Part shown: positions 1-9,606 of the stretch, in pieces
How positions within the stretch are numbered: the first letter of the stretch is position 1
How the letters are laid out: every line of letters starts with the position of its first letter
NCBI GenBank assembly: GCA_030065055.1
Contig: JASJDS010000025.1
Location: 1-59,613 of the forward strand
Direction of reading: 5' to 3'
Source of the DNA: Calothrix sp. MO_192.B10
GTDB taxonomy: Bacteria > Cyanobacteriota > Cyanobacteriia > Cyanobacteriales > Nostocaceae
Length of the DNA: 59,613 bases
The notes under the pieces: generated by a model
Database searches by the model: none
What the model saw: only the letters and a program-made list of their open reading frames with translations
Told to the model about the DNA's origin: nothing
Position numbers and translations under genes: made by a program

Positions 1-57
1 GTTTGATTTGATAGATTGTAATACAATCAGTTTAGCATCGTTTCCCCTGGGAGATTG

Positions 58-90
58 GACAAACTAGGGGCATCGAACCCCTAGTTTGTC
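58..90. terminator. Perfect 13-bp hairpin downstream of the response regulator
   Basis: A 13-bp stem (GACAAACTAGGGG with its exact complement) closes a 7-nt loop. It lies about 150 bp beyond the stop of the minus-strand response regulator gene. There is no T-tract on either side, so a classical Rho-independent terminator is not shown; it may be a dispersed palindrome. Confidence 0.4.
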
Positions 91-235
91 CCGGCTATCC
101 ATCCCCACCGTATAGACGGATGGGGAATTCCGCCGAATTAGTTAAAAACAAGCTGTAAATGTTACAACTTTTCTAAATTACTAAAGGTTCGCGATCGCTC
201 TAGTGTAGACTCATCATAATTAATGGGGTGGAATA

Positions 236-913
236 CTAGAAGATGCCAGAACGTAAAGCAACAACAGCTGCTTGTACCCGATCGTCAACAGCAAGTTTAT
301 TCATAATTCCCCGCACATGGGTTTTAACTGTATTGGGGCTGAGATATAATTTTTTCCCAATTTCTGGATTACTACAACCTTCTACAATCAACTGTAGTAC
401 TTCTAATTCCCGTTCGGAGAGATGGGAAATATTCTCTTGTAGAGCTTTCTGATTTGCATCTGAGGGTGGAGGGGGCTTAAGATTCTCAATTACCTTTCTA
501 GCAATTTGCGGATCGAGATAAGCTGCACCTTCAATTGCAGCTGCGATCGCATTTACTAATCTTTCTACAGTTGCTCCTTTTATGCAATAGGCATCAGCAC
601 CACTAGACAAAGCTGCAATAATTTCTGTTTCCGTAGTGTGAGATGTCAACATGACGACATGGGTATTGGGTAATGCTACTTTGATTTTCTGGGTAGCTGC
701 AATCCCATCCAGTCTTGGTAATCCAATATCCATAACTATTACATCAGGTTTTAGCTTGAGTGCTGCCTGCACACCTAAATACCCATCTGCTACACATTCC
801 ACCACTTCCAATTGCGGATAATTCATTAAAGATTGTTCTAATCCCAACTGCATCATCGGATCATCTTCTACAATCAGCACCCGCAACGGTGTCATATCTG
901 GAGGTAATACCAT
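236..913 (-). CDS. NarL/FixJ-family response regulator
   Basis: This is a two-domain response regulator of 225 residues, the usual length of the NarL/FixJ family. The receiver domain (about residues 9-125) has the acidic cluster E16-D17-D18, the phospho-acceptor D62 in VMDIGLP, T90 and the conserved K112. The C-terminal LuxR-type helix-turn-helix (about 164-225) contains LSERELEVLQL and SPNTVKTHV, so the protein should bind DNA as a phosphorylation-controlled transcription factor. An alternative start at M7 (position 895) is possible and would begin just before the receiver strand. No histidine kinase lies next to it inside the window, so its partner and target genes are unknown. The upstream side is a block of heptamer repeats, which hides any obvious promoter. 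Confidence 0.93.
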   Translation of the reverse strand: MVLPPDMTPLRVLIVEDDPMMQLGLEQSLMNYPQLEVVECVADGYLGVQAALKLKPDVIVMDIGLPRLDGIAATQKIKVALPNTHVVMLTSHTTETEIIAALSSGADAYCIKGATVERLVNAIAAAIEGAAYLDPQIARKVIENLKPPPPSDANQKALQENISHLSERELEVLQLIVEGCSNPEIGKKLYLSPNTVKTHVRGIMNKLAVDDRVQAAVVALRSGIF

Positions 914-966
914 TTTGGATTTTAGATTTTGGATTTTAGATTTTGGATTTTAGATTTTAGATTTGA
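914..966. repeat. Heptamer tandem repeats (TTTAGAT/TTTGGAT type)
   Basis: Consecutive 7-nt units alternating between TTTGGAT and TTTAGAT begin right at the start codon of the response regulator. This is the short tandemly repeated repetitive (STRR) class of filamentous cyanobacteria. The same family recurs near 8750, 10755 and 41245. Confidence 0.85.
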
Positions 967-1086
967 GGTTGTGAAATATCTACTTAGGAAACCTTGGGGA
1001 ATTTCATCTATCACAATATTTTCTCAAATAGATCAAAATTTAAAGGAAGTATATCAATCATTTCATCGATTATTGACTAGTAAATA

Positions 1087-1147
1087 ATAACTCTCCTTCA
1101 CTCCTTCCCTCCTTCACTCCTTCACTCCTTCCCTCCTTCACTCCTCC
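1087..1147. repeat. CTCCTTCA/CTCCTTCC tandem repeats
   Basis: A run of 8-nt units of the CTCCTTCA/CTCCCTCA type ends at the 3' side of era. The same family, in either orientation, occurs near 9404-9511, 10990-11050, 12868-12916, 17700-17760, 17930-17958 and 21070. Confidence 0.8.
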
Positions 1148-1148
1148 C

Positions 1149-2105
1149 CTAATCTTCCACTCGATATCCCAATTCAGCTAACCGAATCCGAGACTGTCGC
1201 CATTTGGGTTGTACTTTGACGAACAACTCCAGGTATACTTTCCCGGCAATTAGCTTTTGGATTTGCTGTCTGGCTGCACTACCAATGGATTTGAGCATCA
1301 AGCCGCCCTTACCAATCACAATTCCTTTTTGGGAACTCCGTTCTACGTTTATAGTTGCAATTACACGGGTAATAGTAGATGTTTCTTCTACTTTATCAAT
1401 AGCGATCGCAACTGAGTGGGGTATTTCTTCCCTGGTTAACAATAATATCTGCTCACGGATCAATTCACCCATGATAAATCTTTCCGGTTGGTCAGTTACC
1501 AAGTCTGGAGGATAATAGTATGGTCCTGGCTCTAAATGCTGAATTAATACTTGTTGCAGTTCCGGTAAATTCGCCCCTGTTTTGGCAGAAAATTTGACCG
1601 TTTGCCACTGATGGGTTGCTGCTAACTCGGTATAACTATCATCGATTTTCTGGCTATCTGCGGGCTGTTGGTCTATTTTATTTAAACCTAAAATTACTGG
1701 GGTGGGAGAATGATTTAATAACTCAGCAATATAGCGATCGCCTGCACCACACGGAGTCGTACTATCTACTACAAATAACAGTACATCCACTGATTCAATG
1801 GCGATTTTGGCATTTTGTACCAAAACTTTACCCAATTGATGATGGGGTTTATGAATCCCTGGAGTATCGACAAAAATTAATTGTGCTGTTGGAGTGGTTA
1901 AAATTCCCCGGAGGCGATTGCGTGTAGTTTGGGCTACTGGGGAAGTAATGGCAATTTTTTGACCTACTAGGTGATTCATTAAAGTAGATTTACCGACATT
2001 AGGACGACCAATAATCCCGATAAAACCTGACTTAAATTCAGGAGGAGCCTGGGGAATTATGACTTCCCTTGGAAGAGAGAAAATGTCATTTTCAGCACTA
2101 TTCAT
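1149..2105 (-). CDS. era: GTPase Era
   Basis: Era is an essential GTPase that binds the 3' end of 16S rRNA and helps assemble the 30S subunit. The 318-residue protein shows all G motifs: G1 GRPNVGKS (33-40), G3 DTPG (80-83), G4 NKID (142-145) and G5 SAKT (173-176). The C-terminal KH RNA-binding domain contains VIGKGG (263-268). The length is slightly above the usual 300 because of a short N-terminal extension (about 25 residues) before the G domain. A GGAGG-type ribosome-binding site sits before the ATG at 2105, supporting this start. It stands alone between a repeat block and a decayed toxin-antitoxin locus. Confidence 0.97.
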   Translation of the reverse strand: MNSAENDIFSLPREVIIPQAPPEFKSGFIGIIGRPNVGKSTLMNHLVGQKIAITSPVAQTTRNRLRGILTTPTAQLIFVDTPGIHKPHHQLGKVLVQNAKIAIESVDVLLFVVDSTTPCGAGDRYIAELLNHSPTPVILGLNKIDQQPADSQKIDDSYTELAATHQWQTVKFSAKTGANLPELQQVLIQHLEPGPYYYPPDLVTDQPERFIMGELIREQILLLTREEIPHSVAIAIDKVEETSTITRVIATINVERSSQKGIVIGKGGLMLKSIGSAARQQIQKLIAGKVYLELFVKVQPKWRQSRIRLAELGYRVED

Positions 2106-2153
2106 TGGTAGTTCCTCCCTCCTATTTTATGAAGATGATAAATAATAATAGCT

Positions 2154-2280
2154 CTAAGACCAATTCTTTGTAACAATGCGCTTAATAAAATACTGGCGAA
2201 CTTTGCGTTCTTGGACTTCTGATGGTAACTTGTTGAATTGTTTTAAAACTAGTGAGCGAAATCTCAACTGTATAGCTTAC
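2154..2280 (-). pseudogene. Frameshifted RelE/ParE-like toxin remnant
   Basis: Directly downstream of the small gene ending at 2277, two overlapping reading frames together read like the first third of a RelE/ParE-type toxin. One frame, opening at 2280 just where the upstream gene stops, gives VSYTVEISLTSFKTIQQ. The next frame gives LKQFNKLPSEVQERKVRQYF before a stop at 2154-2156. Toxins of this family typically begin with YTVEIS and then have a KxLPxxVQxR helix, so one indel would join the two parts. The start codon is GTA rather than ATG and the rest of the domain is missing. I infer a dead toxin; the call rests on short motif similarity only. Confidence 0.5.
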
Positions 2281-2504
2281 GCCACATCCTGTTTCATTTC
2301 TTTTTTAACTTGTTCCCAGGGAATAGTACCGTTAATCTGTATATCTTCTTTAGCTTCATCATAGGCTTTTAAATCTTCTTCATCTTCTTCATCCTCAATT
2401 TTTTTCAATAAAGCATAAATTTCATCTAAAGTGCTGTCGTAAGCTTGGTAAAACATTATGAGGATATCTTGAGTTAATTGTTCTCTCTCACGATTAGTTT
2501 TCAT
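2277..2504 (-). CDS. Small acidic protein, probable antitoxin of a decayed TA pair
   Basis: A 75-residue protein with a strongly acidic central segment (KKIEDEEDEEDLKAYDEAKE) and a short C-terminal helix ending in EMKQDVA. I do not recognise the family by sequence. Its position is informative: its stop codon overlaps the point where a RelE/ParE-like toxin frame opens, the arrangement usual for antitoxin-toxin operons. The toxin itself is frameshifted and truncated. The antitoxin assignment is therefore inferred from context. A purine-rich stretch (AGAGGTC) precedes the ATG at 2504. Confidence 0.55.
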   Translation of the reverse strand: MKTNREREQLTQDILIMFYQAYDSTLDEIYALLKKIEDEEDEEDLKAYDEAKEDIQINGTIPWEQVKKEMKQDVA

Positions 2505-2638
2505 TTTTAGACCTCTTGATTAACTTCTAGATTTAAGTCTATTGGTAAATTACCCGTTTATAGCGTTTCCTATTTGCAAATTACTATGAGATTTAGACAA
2601 CAATCACTCTGGTGACTTGACTACATTCATATAAATAC

Positions 2639-3646
2639 TTAAGCCTTTTTTTGTATATCTTGATTATTTTCAGTAATTTTAATACCTTCAATTTTGACTA
2701 ATTTACAGTAACCTTTTGTCTCGCTCACTAAGAAAACACTATCTCCAACAGAAAAATTCGCATCTTGTATCTTAGCTCTAGCAGCTTGAGCATTTGGGAA
2801 CCATCTTGTAACTCTACCAATCTCCTTAACTTGTCCTATTGATTTTTTTTGTTCAATAACGCGGTAAGTTACTAACTCAGCTAATGCTTGACATAAAGTT
2901 TCGACAAAATCACATAATTCTAGTAATATATCTAATCCTAAAGTCGCATCAATAAAACCCCTATGAGCTGCTTCATTGCGATAATCAACTAATCGTTTTA
3001 GTTTGATTTGTGCAGATTCTGATTCTTTTTGTGCAGATTCTGATTCCTTTTGTGCAGATTCTGACTCTTTTTTTGTAGATTTTGAGTTTATATACTTACC
3101 TATCCAATTCCAAGCATCCGAGATTCCTGCATTACTAAACAACTGCTCTAAAGCTTCTTTACGTAAGTTCTGCTCATGTAGCAAAAATGCATCTGCTACT
3201 AGTTCATATGGATTTTCACCGGTGATACAAACAAATAAACTGCTAATAATATCTTTATAAAACTGACTGTTAATATTCTTGTTTTTGAGTTTCAGTAGTA
3301 GATTAGCCACACCTCTCTGGTGTGTCCCTTGAATCTCTTCAGTCAAATCAGAATAATTAGGAAAAATTTGAGGTAGACATTCTATCCATTCTTTTACTAT
3401 GTTTTCAACAAAATTTTCATAAATAGCATAGAGCCTAGTTAGTACTGCACAGTTTTCGTAAATTAGCCAATCATTTTTATTTGGAGCAATTTCTTTCAGT
3501 GATGTAATTTTTTGACAATCTTCACTTTCTTGTTTATCAAGAGAGCCTTGTTCAAACAATATTTTTCTGAGTTCCTCATTTGTCCTAATCATAGAACGTA
3601 TAGTAGAAATATCACCCCTCATTGAATCCAGGATAACTTCAAACAT
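2639..3646 (-). CDS. MAE_28990/MAE_18760-type HEPN nuclease-like protein
   Basis: A 335-residue protein that I assign to the RiboL-PSP-HEPN type (MAE_28990/MAE_18760-like) from its architecture. The diagnostic HEPN motif R-x4-H is visible as R223-N-E-A-A-H228, with the polar residue after Arg that is typical of metal-independent HEPN ribonucleases. The N-terminal half is helical with the sequence NCAVLTRLYAIYENFVENIV (about 65-84), which resembles the first HEPN helices. A heptapeptide KESESAQ is repeated three times (about 193-213) just before the catalytic motif. The C-terminus (290-330) looks like a small beta-barrel. The start lies 6 nt after the stop of the DUF262 gene, so the two are co-transcribed. 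HEPN RNases of this kind occur in toxin-antitoxin and abortive-infection systems; activity here is inferred. Confidence 0.8.
   Translation of the reverse strand: MFEVILDSMRGDISTIRSMIRTNEELRKILFEQGSLDKQESEDCQKITSLKEIAPNKNDWLIYENCAVLTRLYAIYENFVENIVKEWIECLPQIFPNYSDLTEEIQGTHQRGVANLLLKLKNKNINSQFYKDIISSLFVCITGENPYELVADAFLLHEQNLRKEALEQLFSNAGISDAWNWIGKYINSKSTKKESESAQKESESAQKESESAQIKLKRLVDYRNEAAHRGFIDATLGLDILLELCDFVETLCQALAELVTYRVIEQKKSIGQVKEIGRVTRWFPNAQAARAKIQDANFSVGDSVFLVSETKGYCKLVKIEGIKITENNQDIQKKA
3003..3080. repeat. 21-bp in-frame tandem repeat inside the HEPN gene
   Basis: About three and a half copies of a 21-bp unit (TGTGCAGATTCTGATTCTTT-type on the plus strand) encode the heptapeptide KESESAQ on the minus strand. 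Units differ by one or two bases. The length keeps the frame, so copy-number change would lengthen or shorten a charged linker beside the HEPN active-site motif. Confidence 0.85.
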
Positions 3647-3652
3647 GAATAC

Positions 3653-4813
3653 TTAATCTTGGATTACTTGTAACAGCATTTCGTCAAATAATTGGATTCG
3701 CTTTTGCAAAGCGAATTTGCTATTCCTCTGAGTGGTAAATAGTCTTGATGTGTCTTTTGCAAATATTTTTTTCGTCTTTTCAATCACCTTTGCTTTTTTA
3801 TTGGTTAATATATCGGCACTAGAGAAATGTTTGTTCAAACCTATCATTACAGCATCATAATAAGCTTTGGAAGGTTGTATTTTCCACTTTTCTGAGCTTG
3901 GATCGAATGGTTTAAATAAATTTCCATCATAAATATTGTGAGCAATTTTAATTGTTTCTAGAAAATTATTTTTTAAAATCTCAATATCATCATCAGAAAA
4001 TTTGATGCTTTTTATCATGTATAAATCAAGAAATTCTTCTATTGTACCTTGTAATTTATCTATGTGACGCAGAGCAAAAAAACGCAGAATTAATTCTGCA
4101 TCTCCCATTGTTTTGTACAAATTATTCTGAACAAGCTTACTATGGTTTTCAATGGGAATTCCCCAAGCATTTGCAAAAATTGGATTGCTTGATAGTTCCA
4201 GTAATAATTCGTTGAATTTGCCAGAATACAAAAAATTGCGTACCTCCTGAACACTAAGAGGTTCACCTCTAGTATTAAGACGCTTAAAAGCAACGTTTTT
4301 TAAAAAAAGTGCTTTTTCAGGATCTGTTTTTGATTCTGTAATTAGCACAATAGATAATATTGAACGATGATCAATACCTGCCTTAATTTTTCTAGGTAAT
4401 TGATTATAAGTTCGTCCCTCCAATCCTGACCAAAACTCAAGTCCAGTTAGCTTTAATTTATTGTCATAAAAATCTTGAATGGCAGTAATTCTTTGTTGAC
4501 CATCTATTACTTCATAAGAATTATAATCTCTTTCATAAAGGATGATTGGCGGGACAGGAATATTCATCAAAAATGATTCGATTAATTGTGATTGTCTTTT
4601 TTTGTCCCAGCGAGTTCTCCTTTTATAAAATTCCATGTAACCAGGTTTTTTCAAAGATTCGGCGAAGCTGGGAAGTTTTTCACGATTTATTTCCGTGAGT
4701 ATTCTTCTCTCCTCTTTTTCATATTTCCTATTAATCTCATCTTCTGACATTTCTACGGTATCTTGTAAAGGCGATACCTCCCACATTGTTTGTTCGGCTG
4801 GTGCAAGTGACAT
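3653..4813 (-). CDS. DUF262 (GmrS/ParB-like) protein
   Basis: A 386-residue DUF262 protein. The signature DGQQR lies at about residues 104-108, inside YEVIDGQQRITAI, preceded by RRTRWDKKRQSQLIESFLMN and followed by FKRLNTRGEPL (about 176-186). DUF262 folds like the ParB/sulfiredoxin domain; the same domain is the NTPase half of the GmrSD type IV restriction enzymes and occurs in several phage-defence proteins. The DUF1524 nuclease part of GmrSD is absent here; the following gene instead encodes a HEPN nuclease-like protein 6 nt downstream. I choose the ATG at 4813 because a GAGG ribosome-binding site lies 6-7 nt before it; a TTG five codons upstream is less likely. The promoter is expected in 4814-4938. 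Confidence 0.88.
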   Translation of the reverse strand: MSLAPAEQTMWEVSPLQDTVEMSEDEINRKYEKEERRILTEINREKLPSFAESLKKPGYMEFYKRRTRWDKKRQSQLIESFLMNIPVPPIILYERDYNSYEVIDGQQRITAIQDFYDNKLKLTGLEFWSGLEGRTYNQLPRKIKAGIDHRSILSIVLITESKTDPEKALFLKNVAFKRLNTRGEPLSVQEVRNFLYSGKFNELLLELSSNPIFANAWGIPIENHSKLVQNNLYKTMGDAELILRFFALRHIDKLQGTIEEFLDLYMIKSIKFSDDDIEILKNNFLETIKIAHNIYDGNLFKPFDPSSEKWKIQPSKAYYDAVMIGLNKHFSSADILTNKKAKVIEKTKKIFAKDTSRLFTTQRNSKFALQKRIQLFDEMLLQVIQD

Positions 4814-4938
4814 TCTTACCCTCAACAAGAATAAATTGGCTACTGCTGACTATTTACTTATGATTTTATCAACGTTAAATAATCTGGGGGCTAAAAGCTT
4901 TGAGTAATTACACAACAAGCAAGAGGTACTTTTATTGC

Positions 4939-6696
4939 TTAACGAGAATCCTTAAACCATTTGACAATCCCATTAGCGATCGCCTTCGCTAACTTCTTCT
5001 GCTCCTTCTCATCCATCACCCACTCAAATTCCTCTGGATTACTCATAAAGCCCAACTCCAATAATATACTTGGTGCTTCTGCGGGGCGGGTGAGTGCTAA
5101 GTTATTCCAAAAAACCCCATATTCAGGTCGTTTACGCTTTTTCACCAGATAATTGTGCATAAATACTGCCAAACTATGGGCTTGGGTATGGTACCAAAAC
5201 ATACCTATTCCCTGTGTATTTTCCGCATTTCCGCTATCAGGTAAAGAATTGTAATGAATAGAAAATGCGATCGCAGGTTCTTCTTTGGCAATCATTTGTT
5301 GGCGAGCCACCAAGGAAACATCCCTATCGTCTTCCCTTGTCATCACTACGGTAGCACCCCGTTTGACTAACTCTTGTCGCAGTAATTTGGAAACCGTCAA
5401 ATTCACATCCTTTTCTTTATAACCAGTAGGCCCTGTGGCTCCAGATTCCTTACCCCCATGTCCGGGATCGAGGAGAATCTTAACCCCAGATAAAGGTTTG
5501 CGCCCTCTACGTTTCAGTTGGGGGGGATGACGTAGGGTTAAAACTAGGCTGGTTCCTTGGTATTTCAGCTTATAACCCCACTGTTGCTCGGTTTTGAGGT
5601 TAAAGGTATATTTTAGTTGTCCTGGAGCCACCTGCTGCCAATCTAGGCGAGAAATTAAAGGATCGTCATCCGTGCGAATGGTGTCTGTTTGGGCGGTAGT
5701 ATTGTAGAGAGTGAGGGTGAAGGTTTTGTTGCCTTGTTGAACGCTGACAGGTACGGGGGATTCTAGGGGGAATGTCATCTCCGTTGCCTGGGAAAGTTGT
5801 TTGTAACCCACACTGCGAATAATGGAACGGGGTGGGATAACATTAGAGATAATTCGGGTTTCTTTGCTTTTAATCCAAGCGCCATAATCTAAGCGTAACC
5901 ATTCCCCTTGTTTCCCGGTAATTGCTGCTTGGGTTCCTTTGGGTAGGGGTGTCAGTCTAGAATAATTAGTACTAGGGCCAGTGCGTGCCACTCCAGCATC
6001 TACATTAACTTCAGCAACTGGTAACTGTTGTGGGGAGAGGATTTGGATATTGCCAGTGCCTGATTGGGTGAAACTTTCTCCGTCTAAAGTGAGTTGAAAT
6101 TTGGGTTTACCCAATTCACCAGGATTATCTACCGTGGTACAACCCTGGTATTTACTAATGTTTTTCTGTACAATGGGCTGATTTTGTCCCGTTAAGGCGG
6201 CAAAATTGCTGGGTAGTTGTACTTGTTGAGTTTGGGGTAACAGGGGTATATTGCGTTTGCCTAACTGTACAGATACAGTTGCATTGGGAGCAGCAACTGC
6301 ACTCAAACAAATTAGTTCCCCTGGCATTCTGGCAATATCAACTGCCGGTGTTAAGGAATCTTTAGCAAAGGCTAAACCTGGGGGAATTACTGCTTGGGTA
6401 GTATTTCTAATTACTTTTATCTGGACTGTTTGATCTTGATGGCGTACAGTAAACAGGTTCTCTCCCAATTGTAAAGGGAAACTGGGGGCAAAATGACCAG
6501 ATTTACTACGGCTAATAGTCTTACCATTGATGGACACCTCCCCTTGGGGTGGAGCCGTACCAAGGAAAAATATTTTCTCTGCTGTGGTTTGGTGGTTGTT
6601 TCGGGGATAAACCACTAACAGGGATTTTTCTTCAGCTAAGGCTAGGGAGGGAGTAAAAATAGAGCCTAATATTGCTAATCCAAAAAGTTTTCTCAC
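4939..6696 (-). CDS. Periplasmic N-acetylmuramoyl-L-alanine amidase (AmiC type)
   Basis: A zinc amidase that cleaves the bond between N-acetylmuramic acid and the peptide stem during cell separation or septal-pore formation. A signal peptide (about 1-21, ending ALA) exports the 585-residue protein. The middle holds an SH3b-like domain (about 245-295, VDAGVARTGPSTNYSRL) and an AMIN-like beta region. The C-terminal Amidase_3 domain (about 403-583) shows the zinc ligands H in DPGHGG (near 413), E in YKEKDVNL (near 425) and H in SIHYNS (near 481), plus the catalytic E in LLELGFMSN (near 546). The start is a GTG. In heterocyst-formers such enzymes drill septal nanopores; whether this is that paralogue cannot be told from the window. 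Confidence 0.94.
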   Translation of the reverse strand: MRKLFGLAILGSIFTPSLALAEEKSLLVVYPRNNHQTTAEKIFFLGTAPPQGEVSINGKTISRSKSGHFAPSFPLQLGENLFTVRHQDQTVQIKVIRNTTQAVIPPGLAFAKDSLTPAVDIARMPGELICLSAVAAPNATVSVQLGKRNIPLLPQTQQVQLPSNFAALTGQNQPIVQKNISKYQGCTTVDNPGELGKPKFQLTLDGESFTQSGTGNIQILSPQQLPVAEVNVDAGVARTGPSTNYSRLTPLPKGTQAAITGKQGEWLRLDYGAWIKSKETRIISNVIPPRSIIRSVGYKQLSQATEMTFPLESPVPVSVQQGNKTFTLTLYNTTAQTDTIRTDDDPLISRLDWQQVAPGQLKYTFNLKTEQQWGYKLKYQGTSLVLTLRHPPQLKRRGRKPLSGVKILLDPGHGGKESGATGPTGYKEKDVNLTVSKLLRQELVKRGATVVMTREDDRDVSLVARQQMIAKEEPAIAFSIHYNSLPDSGNAENTQGIGMFWYHTQAHSLAVFMHNYLVKKRKRPEYGVFWNNLALTRPAEAPSILLELGFMSNPEEFEWVMDEKEQKKLAKAIANGIVKWFKDSR

Positions 6697-6969
6697 ACAA
6701 AAATGATTGTAACTAATTTACAAAAAGTAATCAGATTCAGAAAGGTAAGAAGCAGTCATCAGGAGCCGAAAGGCAATTATAGGGGGATTTAAACCCAATA
6801 ACTACAAGACAAGATGTTAGTAAAAAAATATCTTCCCTTGTGTTTTCCGCCCTTCAACTTCTGTCCTTCTCTATAGATGATTAAATTACCAATTGGTAAT
6901 TTTGTTCGGAAAACATCCCTATTACTTGAAAACATTGACTATGGCACAATTACGGGATGTATTTATTAG

Positions 6970-8631
<1,662 letters not shown>

Positions 8632-8955
8632 GGCAGAGCTAGAGTTCAGAAATATACAAATTTTCAATTACATGGGATGTAAATGAAATAACATCATAGT
8701 CATCTATCAGTCTGAGGTTGTAGGATACATATTGTTTGGGTTCATACCATTTTGGATTTTGGATTTCAGATTGTAGATTGTAAGATAGCTTATCTCTGTT
8801 ACACTCTTGTTTACCAACGGATGGTTTATGTTCCCAAGTGGTATGAGTATTCTCGTAACACAAGCGTGATGAAAGTAACTACCAGGGTGGCATTTACTAC
8901 TCACCCATCACACACATCTTGAGCAACTGAAAAACTTGGTAATTGAGGAAAATTC
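8632..8955. other. Intergenic region with heptamer repeats
   Basis: No convincing gene is seen. The region contains a short block of TTTGGAT/TTTCAGAT/TGTAGAT heptamers (about 8749-8785) and an AT-rich flank. Minus-strand open frames here lack any recognisable product. Confidence 0.6.
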
Positions 8956-9390
8956 GTGGCATACTGGGTGAAAATCCTGCATGAGAAAAAAGAATACATA
9001 GTTAATTTTGAGCGGGTTACAGCATTTTGTCACGAACCCAACGGCAGAATTACCTTTTGGCTACCAGACATTGCCATCCCCATAATTATTAACCCTCAAA
9101 GCAATTTAAAAGACCATCAAAAGGTGCTGGAATATATCCAACAACTGAATCTATTGGAATTTGAGGATTCCTACTGGGTAAAAATACTCTACGAAAGAAA
9201 GGAATATGTAATTAATCTCACTGCCATTAGTTCCTTTTGTCATGAACCCAATGGTAGAATAACTTTCTGGCTACCGGATAGTACTATTCCCATTATCATT
9301 AATCCCGTGAGTAATCCAGATTCCTATGAACAAGTGGTGAATTACATTCACAAATCCACTGGATATTCTTTCTCTGAAAAAATAAGGTAG
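8956..9390 (+). CDS. Hypothetical protein made of two duplicated 65-residue units
   Basis: A 144-residue protein starting at GTG 8956, with a GAGGA ribosome-binding site 6 nt upstream. It is an internal duplication: unit 1 (about 2-66) and unit 2 (about 74-138) both run YWVKIL-(H/Y)E(K/R)KEY, then FCHEPNGRITFWLPD, then IPIIINP and a helix with YI at its end. The conserved block CHEPNGRITFWLPD is nearly identical between copies. The predicted fold is beta-rich with a terminal helix, with no signal peptide or membrane segment. I do not recognise a named family. It follows pyrG by 320 bp on the same strand, without evidence for a common transcript. Confidence 0.75.
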   Translation: MAYWVKILHEKKEYIVNFERVTAFCHEPNGRITFWLPDIAIPIIINPQSNLKDHQKVLEYIQQLNLLEFEDSYWVKILYERKEYVINLTAISSFCHEPNGRITFWLPDSTIPIIINPVSNPDSYEQVVNYIHKSTGYSFSEKIR

Positions 9391-9403
9391 AAGGCGGAAG
9401 AGG

Positions 9404-9511
9404 AGTGAGGGAGTGAAGGAGGGAAGGAGTGAAGGAGTGAGGGAGTGAGGGAGTGAGGGAGTGAGGGAGTGAAGGAGGGAAGGAGTGAGGGAGTGAAGGA
9501 GTGAAGGAGTG
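9404..9511. repeat. GGAGTGAG/GGAGTGAA tandem repeats
   Basis: A roughly 108-bp run of 8-nt units (GGAGTGAG, GGAGTGAA, GGAGGGAA). It is the reverse complement of the CTCCTTCA family at 1087-1147. Confidence 0.85.
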
Positions 9512-9521
9512 AAATAATTAA

Positions 9522-9606
9522 ACTAACAACTAACAACTATCAACTAACAACTAACAACTATCAACTAACAACTAACAACTAACAACTAACAACTAACAAC
9601 TATCAA
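9522..9606. repeat. AACTAAC/AACTATC heptamer tandem repeats
   Basis: An unbroken series of heptamers (ACTAACA, ACTATCA) runs up to and into the last codons of the ROK kinase gene on the opposite strand. The family recurs near 22186-22222 and 37560-37602. Confidence 0.85.
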
